Positions 17,764 through 26,529 of a stretch of DNA of 64,000 nt are shown one piece after another. This stretch comes from Chloroflexi bacterium 54-19 (GTDB lineage Bacteria; Chloroflexota; Chloroflexia; Chloroheliales; Chloroheliaceae), in NCBI GenBank assembly GCA_001898225.1, contig MKTJ01000056.1, forward strand, positions 1 to 64,000. The letters are read 5' to 3'. The notes below the pieces were generated by a model. The model had not been told where the DNA came from and searched no databases. It saw nothing but the letters and a program-made list of their open reading frames with translations. The first letter of the stretch is position 1. Each line of letters starts with the position of its first letter. The translations under genes and the position numbers were made by a program.

Positions 17764-20280
17764 ATGAAGTTTTCATTCCGTCATTTAAAGGCTATTCCAT
17801 TACTCTGCTTTATTTTTATATTTTTAACCACAAGTTCAAACACTACTGCTCAAAGCATCAAAATTGAAAATCCTGATTTTCTAAAACTCTGGTCACGAAC
17901 GGACAGTTTAGTGCTTAGCAACCAGGTTTCACGTACTTATCTATGGGGGCCTGCACCCTTTACTGGCGCAATACAAGAACCTTACGTTGAATCTCCTGGC
18001 GGTACGCGCCTTGTTCAATATTTTGATAAGAGCCGCATGGAAATAACCCATCCTGAAGGGAGTAAATCCGACGTTTTTTATGTAAGTAATGGTCTGCTTG
18101 TACAACAGTTAGTATCCGGAATGCTTCAACTGGGCGACAATAAGTTTGAAAAGCGTGAGCCTTCAACCACTGGAGTGGCAGGCGACAACGATGATACCAG
18201 TGGTCCTACTTACAAGGCTCTTGGCAAATTGACCGCTACAACCAGCAATGCGGAGGGGCAGCCTGTAGCAAAAGCAGTGGACCGAGCTGGAAATACAAGG
18301 GACGCTAACTCCGAGTTCGGACAGTACAATATTACTTATGCTCATTTTGAGGCTGGCGTTGGTCACAATATAGCTAAACCTTTTTGGGACTTCTTAAATA
18401 TCACTGGTCCGGTGCAAAACCCTGACGGTTCGATTGTTACAGGGCGACTATTTGATCCAGTATTTTATGCTACGGGCCTGCCAATTACCGATGCTTACTG
18501 GGCAAAAGTAAAAGTGGGCGGTCAGATTAAAGACGTTTTGATTCAAGCATTCGAGCGACGTGTTTTGACCTATACCCCCTCAAACTCTAACGGCTTTCAG
18601 GTGGAGATGGGTAATGTAGGACGGCATTTTAAGGATTGGTTAGATAGACCCCCGGCGCCTCCCGCGACCGTTCAAATCAGAGCCATAGAGCGCACTGCTG
18701 CAAATTTTGATTTAAAGCTCGTTGTGACAAGCGATTCACGTGAAAGTATCAAAGAGTTTTTGGTTGAGGTCAAAGACAAGGAAGATAATGTTAAAGTTTT
18801 CTCGCCTCCACTTGTGCCTTTTGATCCTGCAAACCAGGAAACCGATATCAGTATACCTATTGATAAGCTTACCCCCGGTCAAGAATACGTAGTTACCGTT
18901 AGTGCAAATGATAGGTTCGGTAGATCAATTATCTCAAATGGTACGACCGAGTCAACAATCTTAGCAACCGATTCCTTTACATATCCGCTTCCACCAACAG
19001 CAACAATTTTGTTTGATGCCAGACCACAACTTGATAGTACCGGCAAAAATTTCACTGCTAATTTCACAATAAATACCACTTCACCACAGACTATTGAAAA
19101 AATTCTTGTCGACGTTGTAGATGATAAAGATCAACCTATTAGTCCGCCACTTGCACCTATTGGATTCGACCCAAAATCAAAAACAGTGCAAATTACAATA
19201 CCAGTAGAACGCTTGCGTCCAGATACAAAATATACCGTAGAGGTTAGAGCAAAAAATAAGGATGACAGTTTTGTTTTTACTCCAAATAACAGCAACATTT
19301 TGGGTACTTCAGATTTCTCATACAGTTCGGCGGCACTTCCAAAGCCTGTTACAATTAAGCTTAGAATTACACAACAAACGAAAGATGCTACTGGGAAATT
19401 ATTCTTACCTGTTTATGTAGAAGTTCAGGATCCAGATAAGCGGCTAGATCCATTCAGGGGTTTTGTTAAATGCCAGGTTACTCTCCAGGCTAATAATGTT
19501 GATATTCTTAAGGTACAACCTGATTGTAGTAGTGATAGTAAAGATCCCTCAACATTTTTTGTTAATGTACCCTTGACTCCTGATACACTCAAGCCAAATC
19601 AAGACTACGTTATAACCGTTGACATACTAACTCCTGCGACCAGTAATTTAAATATTACTTCAGGCCCTCAAACCTTCAAGCCAATACTACTAGCACCTCC
19701 TGGTTTCTTTGAATCAGTAATTCAACCTAATCTAATCTTAATTATAACCACTTTTCTAGCTATTCTTATTTTTATTGCAACAATCCTCTATTTTCGAAAT
19801 CGACCACGTAAAAGAGAAATACCTGCACCACTTCCGAATCCATATAGTGAAGCAACAATGATACACGCGATTGTACCTCGGGTACAACCAGCGGGTACCA
19901 TGGTCCAAAACCCTGTAGTACCTAACAAAAAGAGCTTACAGTTGATTATTCGAGTTAGACGGACACCAGATCAACAGCAAATAAGGCAGGAAGTATTTGG
20001 TAACTTTCCAGTGGTTATCGGGCGCCAGGTAAATAATTCCTATCCAGTAGTTGTCGGGCCAAACGGTAAATTTGTTATTTTGGGGGATCCCAAAATTTCA
20101 GGTAATCACATAGAAATACGCAGGGAAGCAGATAATTTTATATTGGTTGATCTTAATAGTACCAATGGAACAATAGTTAACGGGGGAATGCTGGAAAAAG
20201 GAGGTAGAGTAAGTTTTAATAAGCCTACTGTTGTTGAGCTAGGGCCAAATACTACTATAGAGCTAAATCCACAGATCTAG
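17764..20280 (+). CDS. Secreted/transmembrane protein with repeated Ig-like domains and cytosolic FHA domain
   Basis: The 838-residue protein has a signal peptide (residues 1-29, ending near TTAQS). A large outer region (30-655) follows, then one transmembrane helix (about 656-678), a basic stop-transfer (RNRPRKRE) and a C-terminal FHA domain (about 735-838, with VVIGRQ, ISGNHIEI and NSTNGTIVNG). The first outer part (about 60-300) carries a module, VQYFDKSRMEI and later VLIQAFERRVLTYTP, that also occurs in the GerMN protein at 32449-33900. The middle has at least two related beta-rich repeats that end in phrases such as LTPGQEYVVTV and LRPDTKYTV, probably Ig/fibronectin-like. It follows the ubiquitin-FHA gene by 28 bp in the same direction. 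It may link the secretion motor to the cell surface or cell wall. Confidence 0.78.
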   Translation: MKFSFRHLKAIPLLCFIFIFLTTSSNTTAQSIKIENPDFLKLWSRTDSLVLSNQVSRTYLWGPAPFTGAIQEPYVESPGGTRLVQYFDKSRMEITHPEGSKSDVFYVSNGLLVQQLVSGMLQLGDNKFEKREPSTTGVAGDNDDTSGPTYKALGKLTATTSNAEGQPVAKAVDRAGNTRDANSEFGQYNITYAHFEAGVGHNIAKPFWDFLNITGPVQNPDGSIVTGRLFDPVFYATGLPITDAYWAKVKVGGQIKDVLIQAFERRVLTYTPSNSNGFQVEMGNVGRHFKDWLDRPPAPPATVQIRAIERTAANFDLKLVVTSDSRESIKEFLVEVKDKEDNVKVFSPPLVPFDPANQETDISIPIDKLTPGQEYVVTVSANDRFGRSIISNGTTESTILATDSFTYPLPPTATILFDARPQLDSTGKNFTANFTINTTSPQTIEKILVDVVDDKDQPISPPLAPIGFDPKSKTVQITIPVERLRPDTKYTVEVRAKNKDDSFVFTPNNSNILGTSDFSYSSAALPKPVTIKLRITQQTKDATGKLFLPVYVEVQDPDKRLDPFRGFVKCQVTLQANNVDILKVQPDCSSDSKDPSTFFVNVPLTPDTLKPNQDYVITVDILTPATSNLNITSGPQTFKPILLAPPGFFESVIQPNLILIITTFLAILIFIATILYFRNRPRKREIPAPLPNPYSEATMIHAIVPRVQPAGTMVQNPVVPNKKSLQLIIRVRRTPDQQQIRQEVFGNFPVVIGRQVNNSYPVVVGPNGKFVILGDPKISGNHIEIRREADNFILVDLNSTNGTIVNGGMLEKGGRVSFNKPTVVELGPNTTIELNPQI

Positions 20281-20405
20281 AAATTGTTGTAAATGAAGGC
20301 CACTGCTAACGCCTGATCTTACGAAATTACCTGACCAGAGAGTATATAATCGGAGGTGTAAACAGACGAGGCTCTGGAAGCCTGACTGTCTGAGCCGCTA
20401 TCGGT

Positions 20406-20468
20406 TTTGTTGTTTCCGCCTTGCACTATTTACGCTCAATTTTTAAATCCGGAGGCGGAAATAACAAA
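20406..20468. repeat. 15-bp inverted repeat after the secretion operon
   Basis: TTTGTTGTTTCCGCC (20406-20420) pairs with GGCGGAAATAACAAA (20454-20468) with one G-U pair across a 33-base loop. It may be a large 3' hairpin of the operon transcript, lying 100 bp before the terminator. Confidence 0.5.
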
Positions 20469-20562
20469 TAGAGTAGCTGATTTCTTTTCTAATTTCACGC
20501 GACCTTCGCCCGTCACTTCCGCGCTACCCTTTCCCAATCGAATAAAATAGTTGGGAAAACTG

Positions 20563-20590
20563 AAAGGACCATCTTTTAAGGTGGTCCTTT
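20563..20590 (+). terminator. Rho-independent terminator of the type VII-like operon
   Basis: AAAGGACCA (20563-20571) and TGGTCCTTT (20582-20590) form a perfect 9-bp stem with a 10-base loop, followed by TTCG. The poly-T is short but continuous with the stem's T residues (five T in a row). Confidence 0.7.
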
Positions 20591-20855
20591 TTCGTTCTGC
20601 TGGAGTGATATTTAACTATACTTCACCTCGTTATCATTTTCCCATAAAATCATTCTAACCATGGCAAGCCCCCTATAATTCCTGATGGTGGACCGGGTGC
20701 GGTACTCAGCACTCCCTTTTGACTAGATGGGGTAGCTGAAAAATTGGTGAAATTTCGGGTTCTTCCATGCTTTTAGTGAAAACTTTAAAAAACCCTTTCG
20801 TAAATAAAAGGTAGACAAACCACGTTTTACCTTTTACCAGAGGAGAATTTCTTAA

Positions 20856-21044
20856 TTGCTTGAACTTTTCTTGCCAGATGTTCCGGGCTTACTTCTCGAA
20901 AAATCTTATGCCGGAGACAAGCGATTGTTGCTGTTTCTTCCTTCAACACTCCATTCGGCAATTTGTCCAAAATGTCAGGTCATTTCCACTAAGGTCCATA
21001 GCCACTACACTCGAATTGTGGCCGACTTAACCTGGGCTGCGCAC
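20856..21044 (+). pseudogene. ISL3-family transposase, N-terminal fragment
   Basis: About 63 residues match the start of ISL3-family transposases: the zinc-finger part CPKCQ, then KVHSHYTRIVADLTWA, where intact members continue into the helix-turn-helix and DDE domain. A TTG start has AGGAG 10 bases upstream. The sequence about 100 bp before it (GGGTTCTTCCATGC near 20757) resembles an ISL3 left terminal repeat. Homology stops at about 21044, where an unrelated structured sequence begins. The remaining transposase and right end are not in the window. Confidence 0.8.
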
Positions 21045-21140
21045 CTACGGGAACCCCTAAAGGGGCCAGATCCCTCCACGGCGGTCGCAACACAAGGGTG
21101 TGACAAAACAGGAGCGAAAGTCCCAACTGGATTTTTTTAG
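21040..21140 (+). other. Possible 5' fragment of a group II intron inside the ISL3 remnant
   Basis: Where ISL3 homology stops, the sequence becomes rich in short complementary arms (AACCCCTAAAGGGG) and contains GTGTGACAAAACAGGAGCG followed by AAAGTCC. This is the style of domain I in bacterial group II introns; the complete intron at 34117-36624 has a comparable GGCGAAAGTC element. No RT or domain V follows, so it would be a 5' scrap. The assignment is tentative. Confidence 0.3.
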
Positions 21141-21696
21141 AAAGCTATTAGTCGTAGAATTTAAATGGGCAAAAGGGGGTAGGCGTGGTACCTCTATCAA
21201 CCTCCCAGTTTTGTAAAATTAGGGTGTGGAATAAAATTTGAAGGGGGTCTTAAATCAATAAAAACTTTGATGTAAAGACCTGTTTGGACCTCTATGATAG
21301 GGTTGAAGGTATGCGGGCCGGGGATTAACTTTTTGAAGTGGCAAGAAAATTTGTCTAATATAAGTTTAACGTGGCGGCTGATGAACTACACTTATGGAAA
21401 GTATATAATAATGGGAAAGGCTTGCCAAAAAGGGGAATAAACTTTATTATTAACCTTATAAGTTTGCCTCTAATTAATGAAAATGGGTTCTCCGGTATCA
21501 TCGCCGGAAGCCGGCAGCCCAAATTTAGCGATAAAAAGACAAAAGTGTGACAAAGGTCAATGTTTTTTTTCGGTCCACACTAGATAATAGTCCATAAGAA
21601 ATGCATTCACTTATGTACGGTATTTGGCAGGCTCAAATGAAATAACCTTGAACCGCCTCCCAATACCGTAGATAGGAAGGAAGAAGTGCAAATCAG
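21141..21696. other. Non-coding stretch with an inverted repeat before the E2-like locus
   Basis: No coding frame is convincing here. TACGGTATT at 21616-21624 is complementary to AATACCGTA at 21662-21670, and the two flanking Gs and Cs extend the pairing with one bulge. The repeat ends just before the GGAAGGAAGAAG ribosome-binding region of the next gene, so it may be an operator or a 5' hairpin. Confidence 0.4.
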
Positions 21697-21885
21697 ATGA
21701 GTAACGAAGCAGCCAAAAATGCCAGGAAAAGCCTCGAAGATTTAAAGAAGCAACTCCAGACAGCCCAGCCGGTTTTTGTCGACTCTCAAGGGCGGTTGAC
21801 CACCCCTGAAGAAGAAACCCTGTACGGAGAAGGAGAAAGCAACAAAACGGGGTACATGAAAGTTAAACCCAGCCGCTGGTTTTAG
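21697..21885 (+). CDS. Small hypothetical protein upstream of the E2-like gene
   Basis: The 62-residue, charged protein has no recognised family. It begins with a predicted amphipathic helix (about residues 3-22, AAKNARKSLEDLKKQLQTAQ) and ends in KVKPSRWF. A purine-rich ribosome-binding region lies about 10-20 bases upstream. It is too short and lacks a C-terminal GlyGly, so it is not an obvious ubiquitin-like modifier for the neighbouring E2-like protein. Its 138-bp distance from that gene allows co-transcription. Confidence 0.5.
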   Translation: MSNEAAKNARKSLEDLKKQLQTAQPVFVDSQGRLTTPEEETLYGEGESNKTGYMKVKPSRWF

Positions 21886-22023
21886 TCTCGAAATGACGGT
21901 GGAGCTCAACCGCCTGGGGTCAGTACGGGTGTGCGTCTGGCCCAAAGTTAGTCAAGAAGCAAACCAACCTGTAAATTTGTCTAAGGTTTCAAGTTTTAAT
22001 CCACCGAGAATAGGTCCCAAGTT

Positions 22024-22446
22024 ATGGCCTGGTACGAATACGATCCGCAGCGTTTATTGATTGAGCGGAAAGCGATGGCGCTCAAATTTCCTCAATTCCA
22101 GCTTTTGAAAAGAGAAGATGCTTTTTGCTGGCTGGGCACACCCGAATCCAACCGAGGGAATAAATACGAAATCCTGGTGGAGTACCCGGAGCATTTTCCG
22201 AATATGGCCCCGTCGGTCTTTCCGGTGACGCCAGGGGTGAACTCGACGGACCTGACTGATCAGCTTAAGCACCACTACCCGAACGGTAAGTTGTGTCTTT
22301 ATTATCCGGGGGACCGGACTTTCTCCAACGATACTACCGCCGCCACGGTAGTCGTCACTGCCGCCTGGTTCTTCCCGTATGAGGCATGGTTGGAAAGTGG
22401 TAAAAGAGTGTGGCCCGGCCAGGAGCTGGACCACATGCAAATATAA
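22024..22446 (+). CDS. Prokaryotic E2-like (ubiquitin-conjugating fold) protein
   Basis: The 140-residue protein has the pattern of bacterial E2/UBC-like domains. It starts with an N-terminal helix and a beta-meander, YEILVEYPEHFPNMAPSVFP (about 48-67), which matches the E2 strand-strand-PxxxP stretch. Next comes HHYPNGKLCLYYPGD with a candidate catalytic Cys at position 91, and a C-terminal helical part with WFFPYEAWLESGKRVWPGQE, typical of prokaryotic E2s that attach to small modifiers. Bacterial E2s usually travel with an E1 (ThiF-like), a JAB peptidase and a ubiquitin-like gene; none is seen here. It could be an orphan trans-acting enzyme or a non-catalytic binding module. It precedes a broken TPR gene, the W-motif protein and the kinase in the same direction. 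Confidence 0.72.
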   Translation: MAWYEYDPQRLLIERKAMALKFPQFQLLKREDAFCWLGTPESNRGNKYEILVEYPEHFPNMAPSVFPVTPGVNSTDLTDQLKHHYPNGKLCLYYPGDRTFSNDTTAATVVVTAAWFFPYEAWLESGKRVWPGQELDHMQI

Positions 22447-22454
22447 GGCAGTAA

Positions 22455-23419
22455 ATAAAATGTATCTGCTTACCGCCGGACAATGTTACGCTTGATTACG
22501 GCAAGACGATCTCGCAACCGGCTTTGGGTCTGGATGTGCGGTTTGTCAGTCTGATTGCGTCGAGAGTGGCACTGGTGTTTTTGCTGCAAGAGGACAAGAC
22601 GAGTCGTCTGACCGGATATTCGACAAACTGGGTGCTGCTGGTGAACAAATCGGCCCCACCTCCGGCGAATACCACGCCAATAAGTGTCCTTTTTCCGTTT
22701 AATAACCTGACACCTATGGCAAGCACCAGTGCTGGCATCAGCACGACTATAAGTAGCACGACACCTGGCGCGACCACTCCTGCCGGGAATGGCGGGACGG
22801 GCGTGGACAGCCTGTACAACCAGGCTCAGACTGAACTGAAGAAAGCCAGTTCAAGGAAGCGGCGGCGACCCTTGAACAGTTGCGGACTTTGCAGACGCAG
22901 ACGGGGAACAATAAACACCCGGATGTCCCGGCGCTGCTTTTCAGGGCTTATCTGGACCGAGGCGATCAGCTAAACAAAGCCGCGAAGATTGCCGACTTCC
23001 AACTGAGTATCGAGGCTTACCAGAAGGAGTTGGACACGGCTAAAACATTGGACGCGAAGGACCGCAACCAGCAGGAAGAATCGGCGGTGCAGAGCCGGAT
23101 TGAACTGGGAAACCTATATATTCTGGCGTACCAGGATTACAACCAGAAGAACTATGACGCAGTGGTGCCGCTGTTCAGCCAAATTTATAACAAGGACCAG
23201 AATTTCAGGGAAGCTTCGACCCTGTACTACGATGCGCTGACCAAAATCAGGGACGGATAATTCGCGGAAAATTTGTTGCCGGAAGCGTACCAGAGTTATG
23301 CCAGGGCGGCCCAGTTGAAGAATGTTGCCGATACGCGGTACGCCCACGCCCGCGCTACCAGTATAAAAAGCCAACTTCGGCAGGCTGGAAAACCAGTCCC
23401 GACGGTTCCGGCCCCTTAA
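22455..23419 (+). pseudogene. TPR-like membrane/secreted protein gene broken by a frameshift and a stop
   Basis: Two frames together give one protein. The first (from about 22455) runs through a beta-rich part (GKTISQPALGLDVRFVSLIA) and a Ser/Thr/Gly-rich linker to NQAQTELKKA. Near 22850 the reading frame must change to continue as FKEAAATLEQLRTLQTQTG and several helical TPR-like repeats. At 23258 a TAA interrupts the frame, yet similarity to a TPR pattern (ENLLPEAYQSYARAAQLK) continues to a stop at 23417-23419. It resembles the C-terminal half of the next gene, suggesting paralogy. No start codon with a good ribosome-binding site is evident. Two separate lesions argue for decay and not for a sequencing slip alone. 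Confidence 0.7.
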
Positions 23420-23473
23420 TTATTTCGGAGCTTTGCCAATAGGTGAAGCGGACATCTCCAAACAGAGGTAAGA

Positions 23474-25540
23474 ATGAGTAACGAAAGACCTGAGGACAGG
23501 TGGAAAAGGGAAAAAGAATATCAACCGCCGACCTCAGACCAAGGGGATCAAACTGTTATCGACGCTTTTTGGATGGCGGAAAAGCGCAGGCAAGTCCCAG
23601 GCCAACAGAACACCGGCGGTCAACAATACACGGGCGGCCAGCCGAACAACCAGCAATACGACCAACCGGTCGAAATAAAAACCGAGCTATTTGATTGGAT
23701 GGATGAGAACCGCGGGCAAGTCCCAGGCCAACAGGGGCAGCAGTATACGGGCGGCCAGCCGAACAACCAGCAATACGACCAGCCAATCGAAATAAAAACC
23801 GAGCTATTCGACCAGCCGGTCGAAATAAAAACCGAGCTATTCGATTGGACGGATGAGAACCGCGGTTCAGGCCAACAGGGCGGGCAGCAGTACGGCCAAC
23901 CTCAAAATAACTCTGGTAATCAAGACCAGTGGATGGCCGAAAAACGGGGACCAGTCCCAGGCCAGCAGAACACCGGCGGTCAACAGAACTATTACGGACA
24001 GCAAAACACGGGCGGCCAGCCGAATAACCAGCCGGTCGAAATAAAAACCGAGCTATTTGATTGGATGGCGGAAAAGCGCAGGCAAGTCCCAGGCCAACAG
24101 GGGCAGCAGTATACGGGCGGCCAGCCGAATAACCAGCAATACGACCAGCCGGTCGAAATAAAAACCGAGCTATTCGATTGGACGGATGAGAACCGGGGAC
24201 AAGTCCCAGGCCAGGGGGCGGGGCACGGCGGCAACCAGTACGGTCAGCAAGGTCAACCGAACGGGCAAAAGCAGTGGATGGCTGAAAAACGGGGACCAGT
24301 CCCAGGCCAACAAAACCCTAACGGCGGTCAACCAGGCAGACAAGGTGGGCAACCGAACGGGCAAGAACAATGGATGGCCGAGAAACGGGGTGGTCCAACC
24401 CCCGGCCAGAACGGGCAGCAGTTCACAGGCGGGCAGCAATACAGACAGCAGAGCGGGCAGCCGAGTGGAGCTCAATGGATGGCCGAGAAAAGGGGCGAGC
24501 CAGTCCCAGGCCAGAACGGGCAGGCGAACCAGTATCGCCCGTCCGGGCAGGTAGGTCCAGCCGCCGACCCGAACCAGTGGATGCGCGAGAAGCAAGGGGG
24601 ACCAGTCCCTTTTGCTGCCCAGTCGAGTGCCGTTGAAGCGGCCTGGCACCAGGAAAAGAATTTTAAGGCTCCGAGTTCAGGCGGAAACCGTAATCTCTAC
24701 TTTATTCTGGGTGGAGTCGGGGCGCTGGTGGTAATCGCGATTGTAGTAGTGGTGATTTTGCTGCTTCAGCCTAAAACTCCGCCGGTCCCGGCAGCAACCG
24801 CGACCGCAGCGATTACGACTGCCGCCGTAACGACGAGCAGCGCGACAACTGCCGCCGTAACGACAGCGGCGGTAACAACCGCCCCGGTGACGACCGAAAA
24901 GGCGGCCACCACAGCGGCGGTTACAACCAGCCCAGCCAACGATTCGGCCAAACTTCTGACATTGGCCCAGGACGCCACCAATAAGCAAAACTGGCAGGAC
25001 GTAGTTAGCACGCTCGAACTGCTTTCGCCGAGCGACCCGAACTTCAGCAAGGCCAAACCGTTGCTGGTTAATGCTTATGTAAAGCTGGGCGAACAGGCTG
25101 TCGCGGATAAGAGCAACAGCCAGGAGTCGGCTAATCTGGCCCTGACGAATTTCCGCAAGGCTAACGCACTCGACGCGAGTTTTGCCGGGTTAGCCGCCGA
25201 ACTTCAACAGGCCGATACATTTGCGACCGGACTATTGCAATTCAACTCGGAGCAGTATCAGCAGGCTGTGAACACGATTAAGCCGCTGTATGACTCTTCG
25301 GCGACGCAGGTGGACGGTGTGCATTATCGCAATACGGGGGACATTCTTTACAACTCGTATTTGAAACTTGGCGATAAGGTCTTTAATCCGGGCAACGTGG
25401 ACGCGCTAAACCAGGCCCGCAATTTCTACAGCCTGGCGCTGGCGGTGGACGTTGATAACAAAGACGACGCTAAAAAAAAGCTCTTGCAAGTAACCAACGC
25501 GCTAAAATTGATGGGGCCAACTCCGACAACCAAGAAATAG
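23474..25540 (+). CDS. Membrane protein with about twelve WxxE(K/N)R-PG repeats, Thr/Ala linker and TPR-like outer domain
   Basis: The 688-residue protein has four parts. Residues 1-395 are low-complexity and Gln/Gly/Asn-rich, with twelve copies of a Trp motif, best form WMAEKRGPVPGQQ. Five copies of EIKTELFD occur among the early repeats. A transmembrane helix (about 413-436, FILGGVGALVVIAIVVVVIL) follows, then an Ala/Thr/Val linker, and a C-terminal alpha-helical TPR-like region (about 490-680). The long N-terminal part is therefore cytosolic and the TPR part outside. The kinase 17 bp downstream carries one more such motif (WMEEKRGPVTG) in its tail, so the two proteins may be bound by a common partner. 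Repeat units are nearly identical in DNA, a sign of recent expansion. The start has GAGGTAAG just before the ATG at 23474. Confidence 0.75.
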   Translation: MSNERPEDRWKREKEYQPPTSDQGDQTVIDAFWMAEKRRQVPGQQNTGGQQYTGGQPNNQQYDQPVEIKTELFDWMDENRGQVPGQQGQQYTGGQPNNQQYDQPIEIKTELFDQPVEIKTELFDWTDENRGSGQQGGQQYGQPQNNSGNQDQWMAEKRGPVPGQQNTGGQQNYYGQQNTGGQPNNQPVEIKTELFDWMAEKRRQVPGQQGQQYTGGQPNNQQYDQPVEIKTELFDWTDENRGQVPGQGAGHGGNQYGQQGQPNGQKQWMAEKRGPVPGQQNPNGGQPGRQGGQPNGQEQWMAEKRGGPTPGQNGQQFTGGQQYRQQSGQPSGAQWMAEKRGEPVPGQNGQANQYRPSGQVGPAADPNQWMREKQGGPVPFAAQSSAVEAAWHQEKNFKAPSSGGNRNLYFILGGVGALVVIAIVVVVILLLQPKTPPVPAATATAAITTAAVTTSSATTAAVTTAAVTTAPVTTEKAATTAAVTTSPANDSAKLLTLAQDATNKQNWQDVVSTLELLSPSDPNFSKAKPLLVNAYVKLGEQAVADKSNSQESANLALTNFRKANALDASFAGLAAELQQADTFATGLLQFNSEQYQQAVNTIKPLYDSSATQVDGVHYRNTGDILYNSYLKLGDKVFNPGNVDALNQARNFYSLALAVDVDNKDDAKKKLLQVTNALKLMGPTPTTKK

Positions 25541-25557
25541 TCAGGGACTAAACGGTT

Positions 25558-26529
25558 ATGTTTCTGGAAATTGTCCAGTTCGGGGGCTACAAGTTAAAAA
25601 GCATGATTGGTAAGGGCGGGGTCGCGGAAGTGTGGCTAGCCGACCAGTTGGCGTTGGACCGCGAAGTAGCCGTCAAAGTTATTTCTTCCGAACTGGTCAA
25701 CGGGGATGACGCCGATTTTATTGACCGCTTCAAGCGCTAGGCTCATTCGGTAGCGAGGCTCGACCATCCCGGTATTTTGCCGGTCTTTGACTACGGTGAG
25801 TCGAGCGGCTACCTGTAGTTGGTGATGCCTTACGCCAGCGGGGGAAATTTGCGGAGCCGGGTCCGCCGCAATCCGCCCACCAAAGAAGAAATTGCGGAGA
25901 TTTTTCAGAATATCACGGGCGGCATCGGGCACGCCCACAGTCACGGGCTGATACACCGCGACCTGAAACCAGCCAACATCTTGCTGAACGAGGAAGGCCG
26001 GGCCTTTATCGCCGACTTCGGTATCGCCAAGACGATGGACAACAATACGAACATGACCCAGGCAGGAATTATCCTGGGGTCGCCTTCGTATATGGCTCCC
26101 GAACAGTTTTTGGGTCAAGCCGACCACCGCACCGATATTTACTCGATGGGTCTGATTCTGTTCTTTTTGCTGACCGGACGCAAGCTGTACAAAGGGCGGC
26201 TCCCTTTTGAAATCGGCAAACGGCACCTGGAAGACCCGATTCCGCTGCCGGACCCGCAGGTTCCATCGGAGTACGAGCCGTTCCTGTACAAGGTGCTGGC
26301 AAAAAATCCGGACAACCGCTACCAGACCGCCGCCGAAATGCTGCAAGGTTTCAAGCAGATTGCAAAAACGCGTTCGGCTCCGGTTTCGTACAATTCGGGC
26401 GGAATTTCGAGTTCGCTGGGGCCTAATCCGCCTCTCCCTGAAAAGCCCCGCCCGGAGGTGAGTAACGACTCGGCTTCGTCGGCGCGCTGGATGGAAGAAA
26501 AACGTGGACCAGTCACAGGTCGGTTCTGA
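25558..26529 (+). pseudogene. Ser/Thr protein kinase gene with two in-frame TAG codons, 3' end cut by an IS
   Basis: One continuous frame encodes a Hanks-type kinase domain with all catalytic motifs: IGKGGVAEVW (glycine loop), VAVKVI, HRDLKPANILL, DFGIAK, SYMAPEQ. It is interrupted by TAG at 25738-25740, where homologues have Glu (FKR-E-AHSVARL), and by TAG at 25816-25818, where an aromatic residue is expected (GYL-Y-LVMPY). Both positions are well conserved and each stop is one base from the expected codon. After the domain come a Pro/Ser-rich linker and WMEEKRGPVTGRF, the Trp motif shared with the preceding membrane protein. The TGA stop at 26527 is the first three bases of the downstream IS terminal repeat, so a longer tail was lost. 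It is probably a recent pseudogene; UAG read-through is possible but unsupported, because TAG is the normal stop of intact genes here. Confidence 0.82.

Noticed and set aside
21697-21885. 62-residue protein as a ubiquitin-like modifier for the E2-like protein
   Set aside because: No beta-grasp pattern and no C-terminal GlyGly.
23474-24640. Periodic repeats as a CRISPR array
   Set aside because: Repeats are in frame, protein-coding, and units vary in length without spacers.
24170-24649. Long antisense frames over the W-motif repeats
   Set aside because: They arise from repetitive GC-rich codons on the other strand and show only low-complexity sequence.
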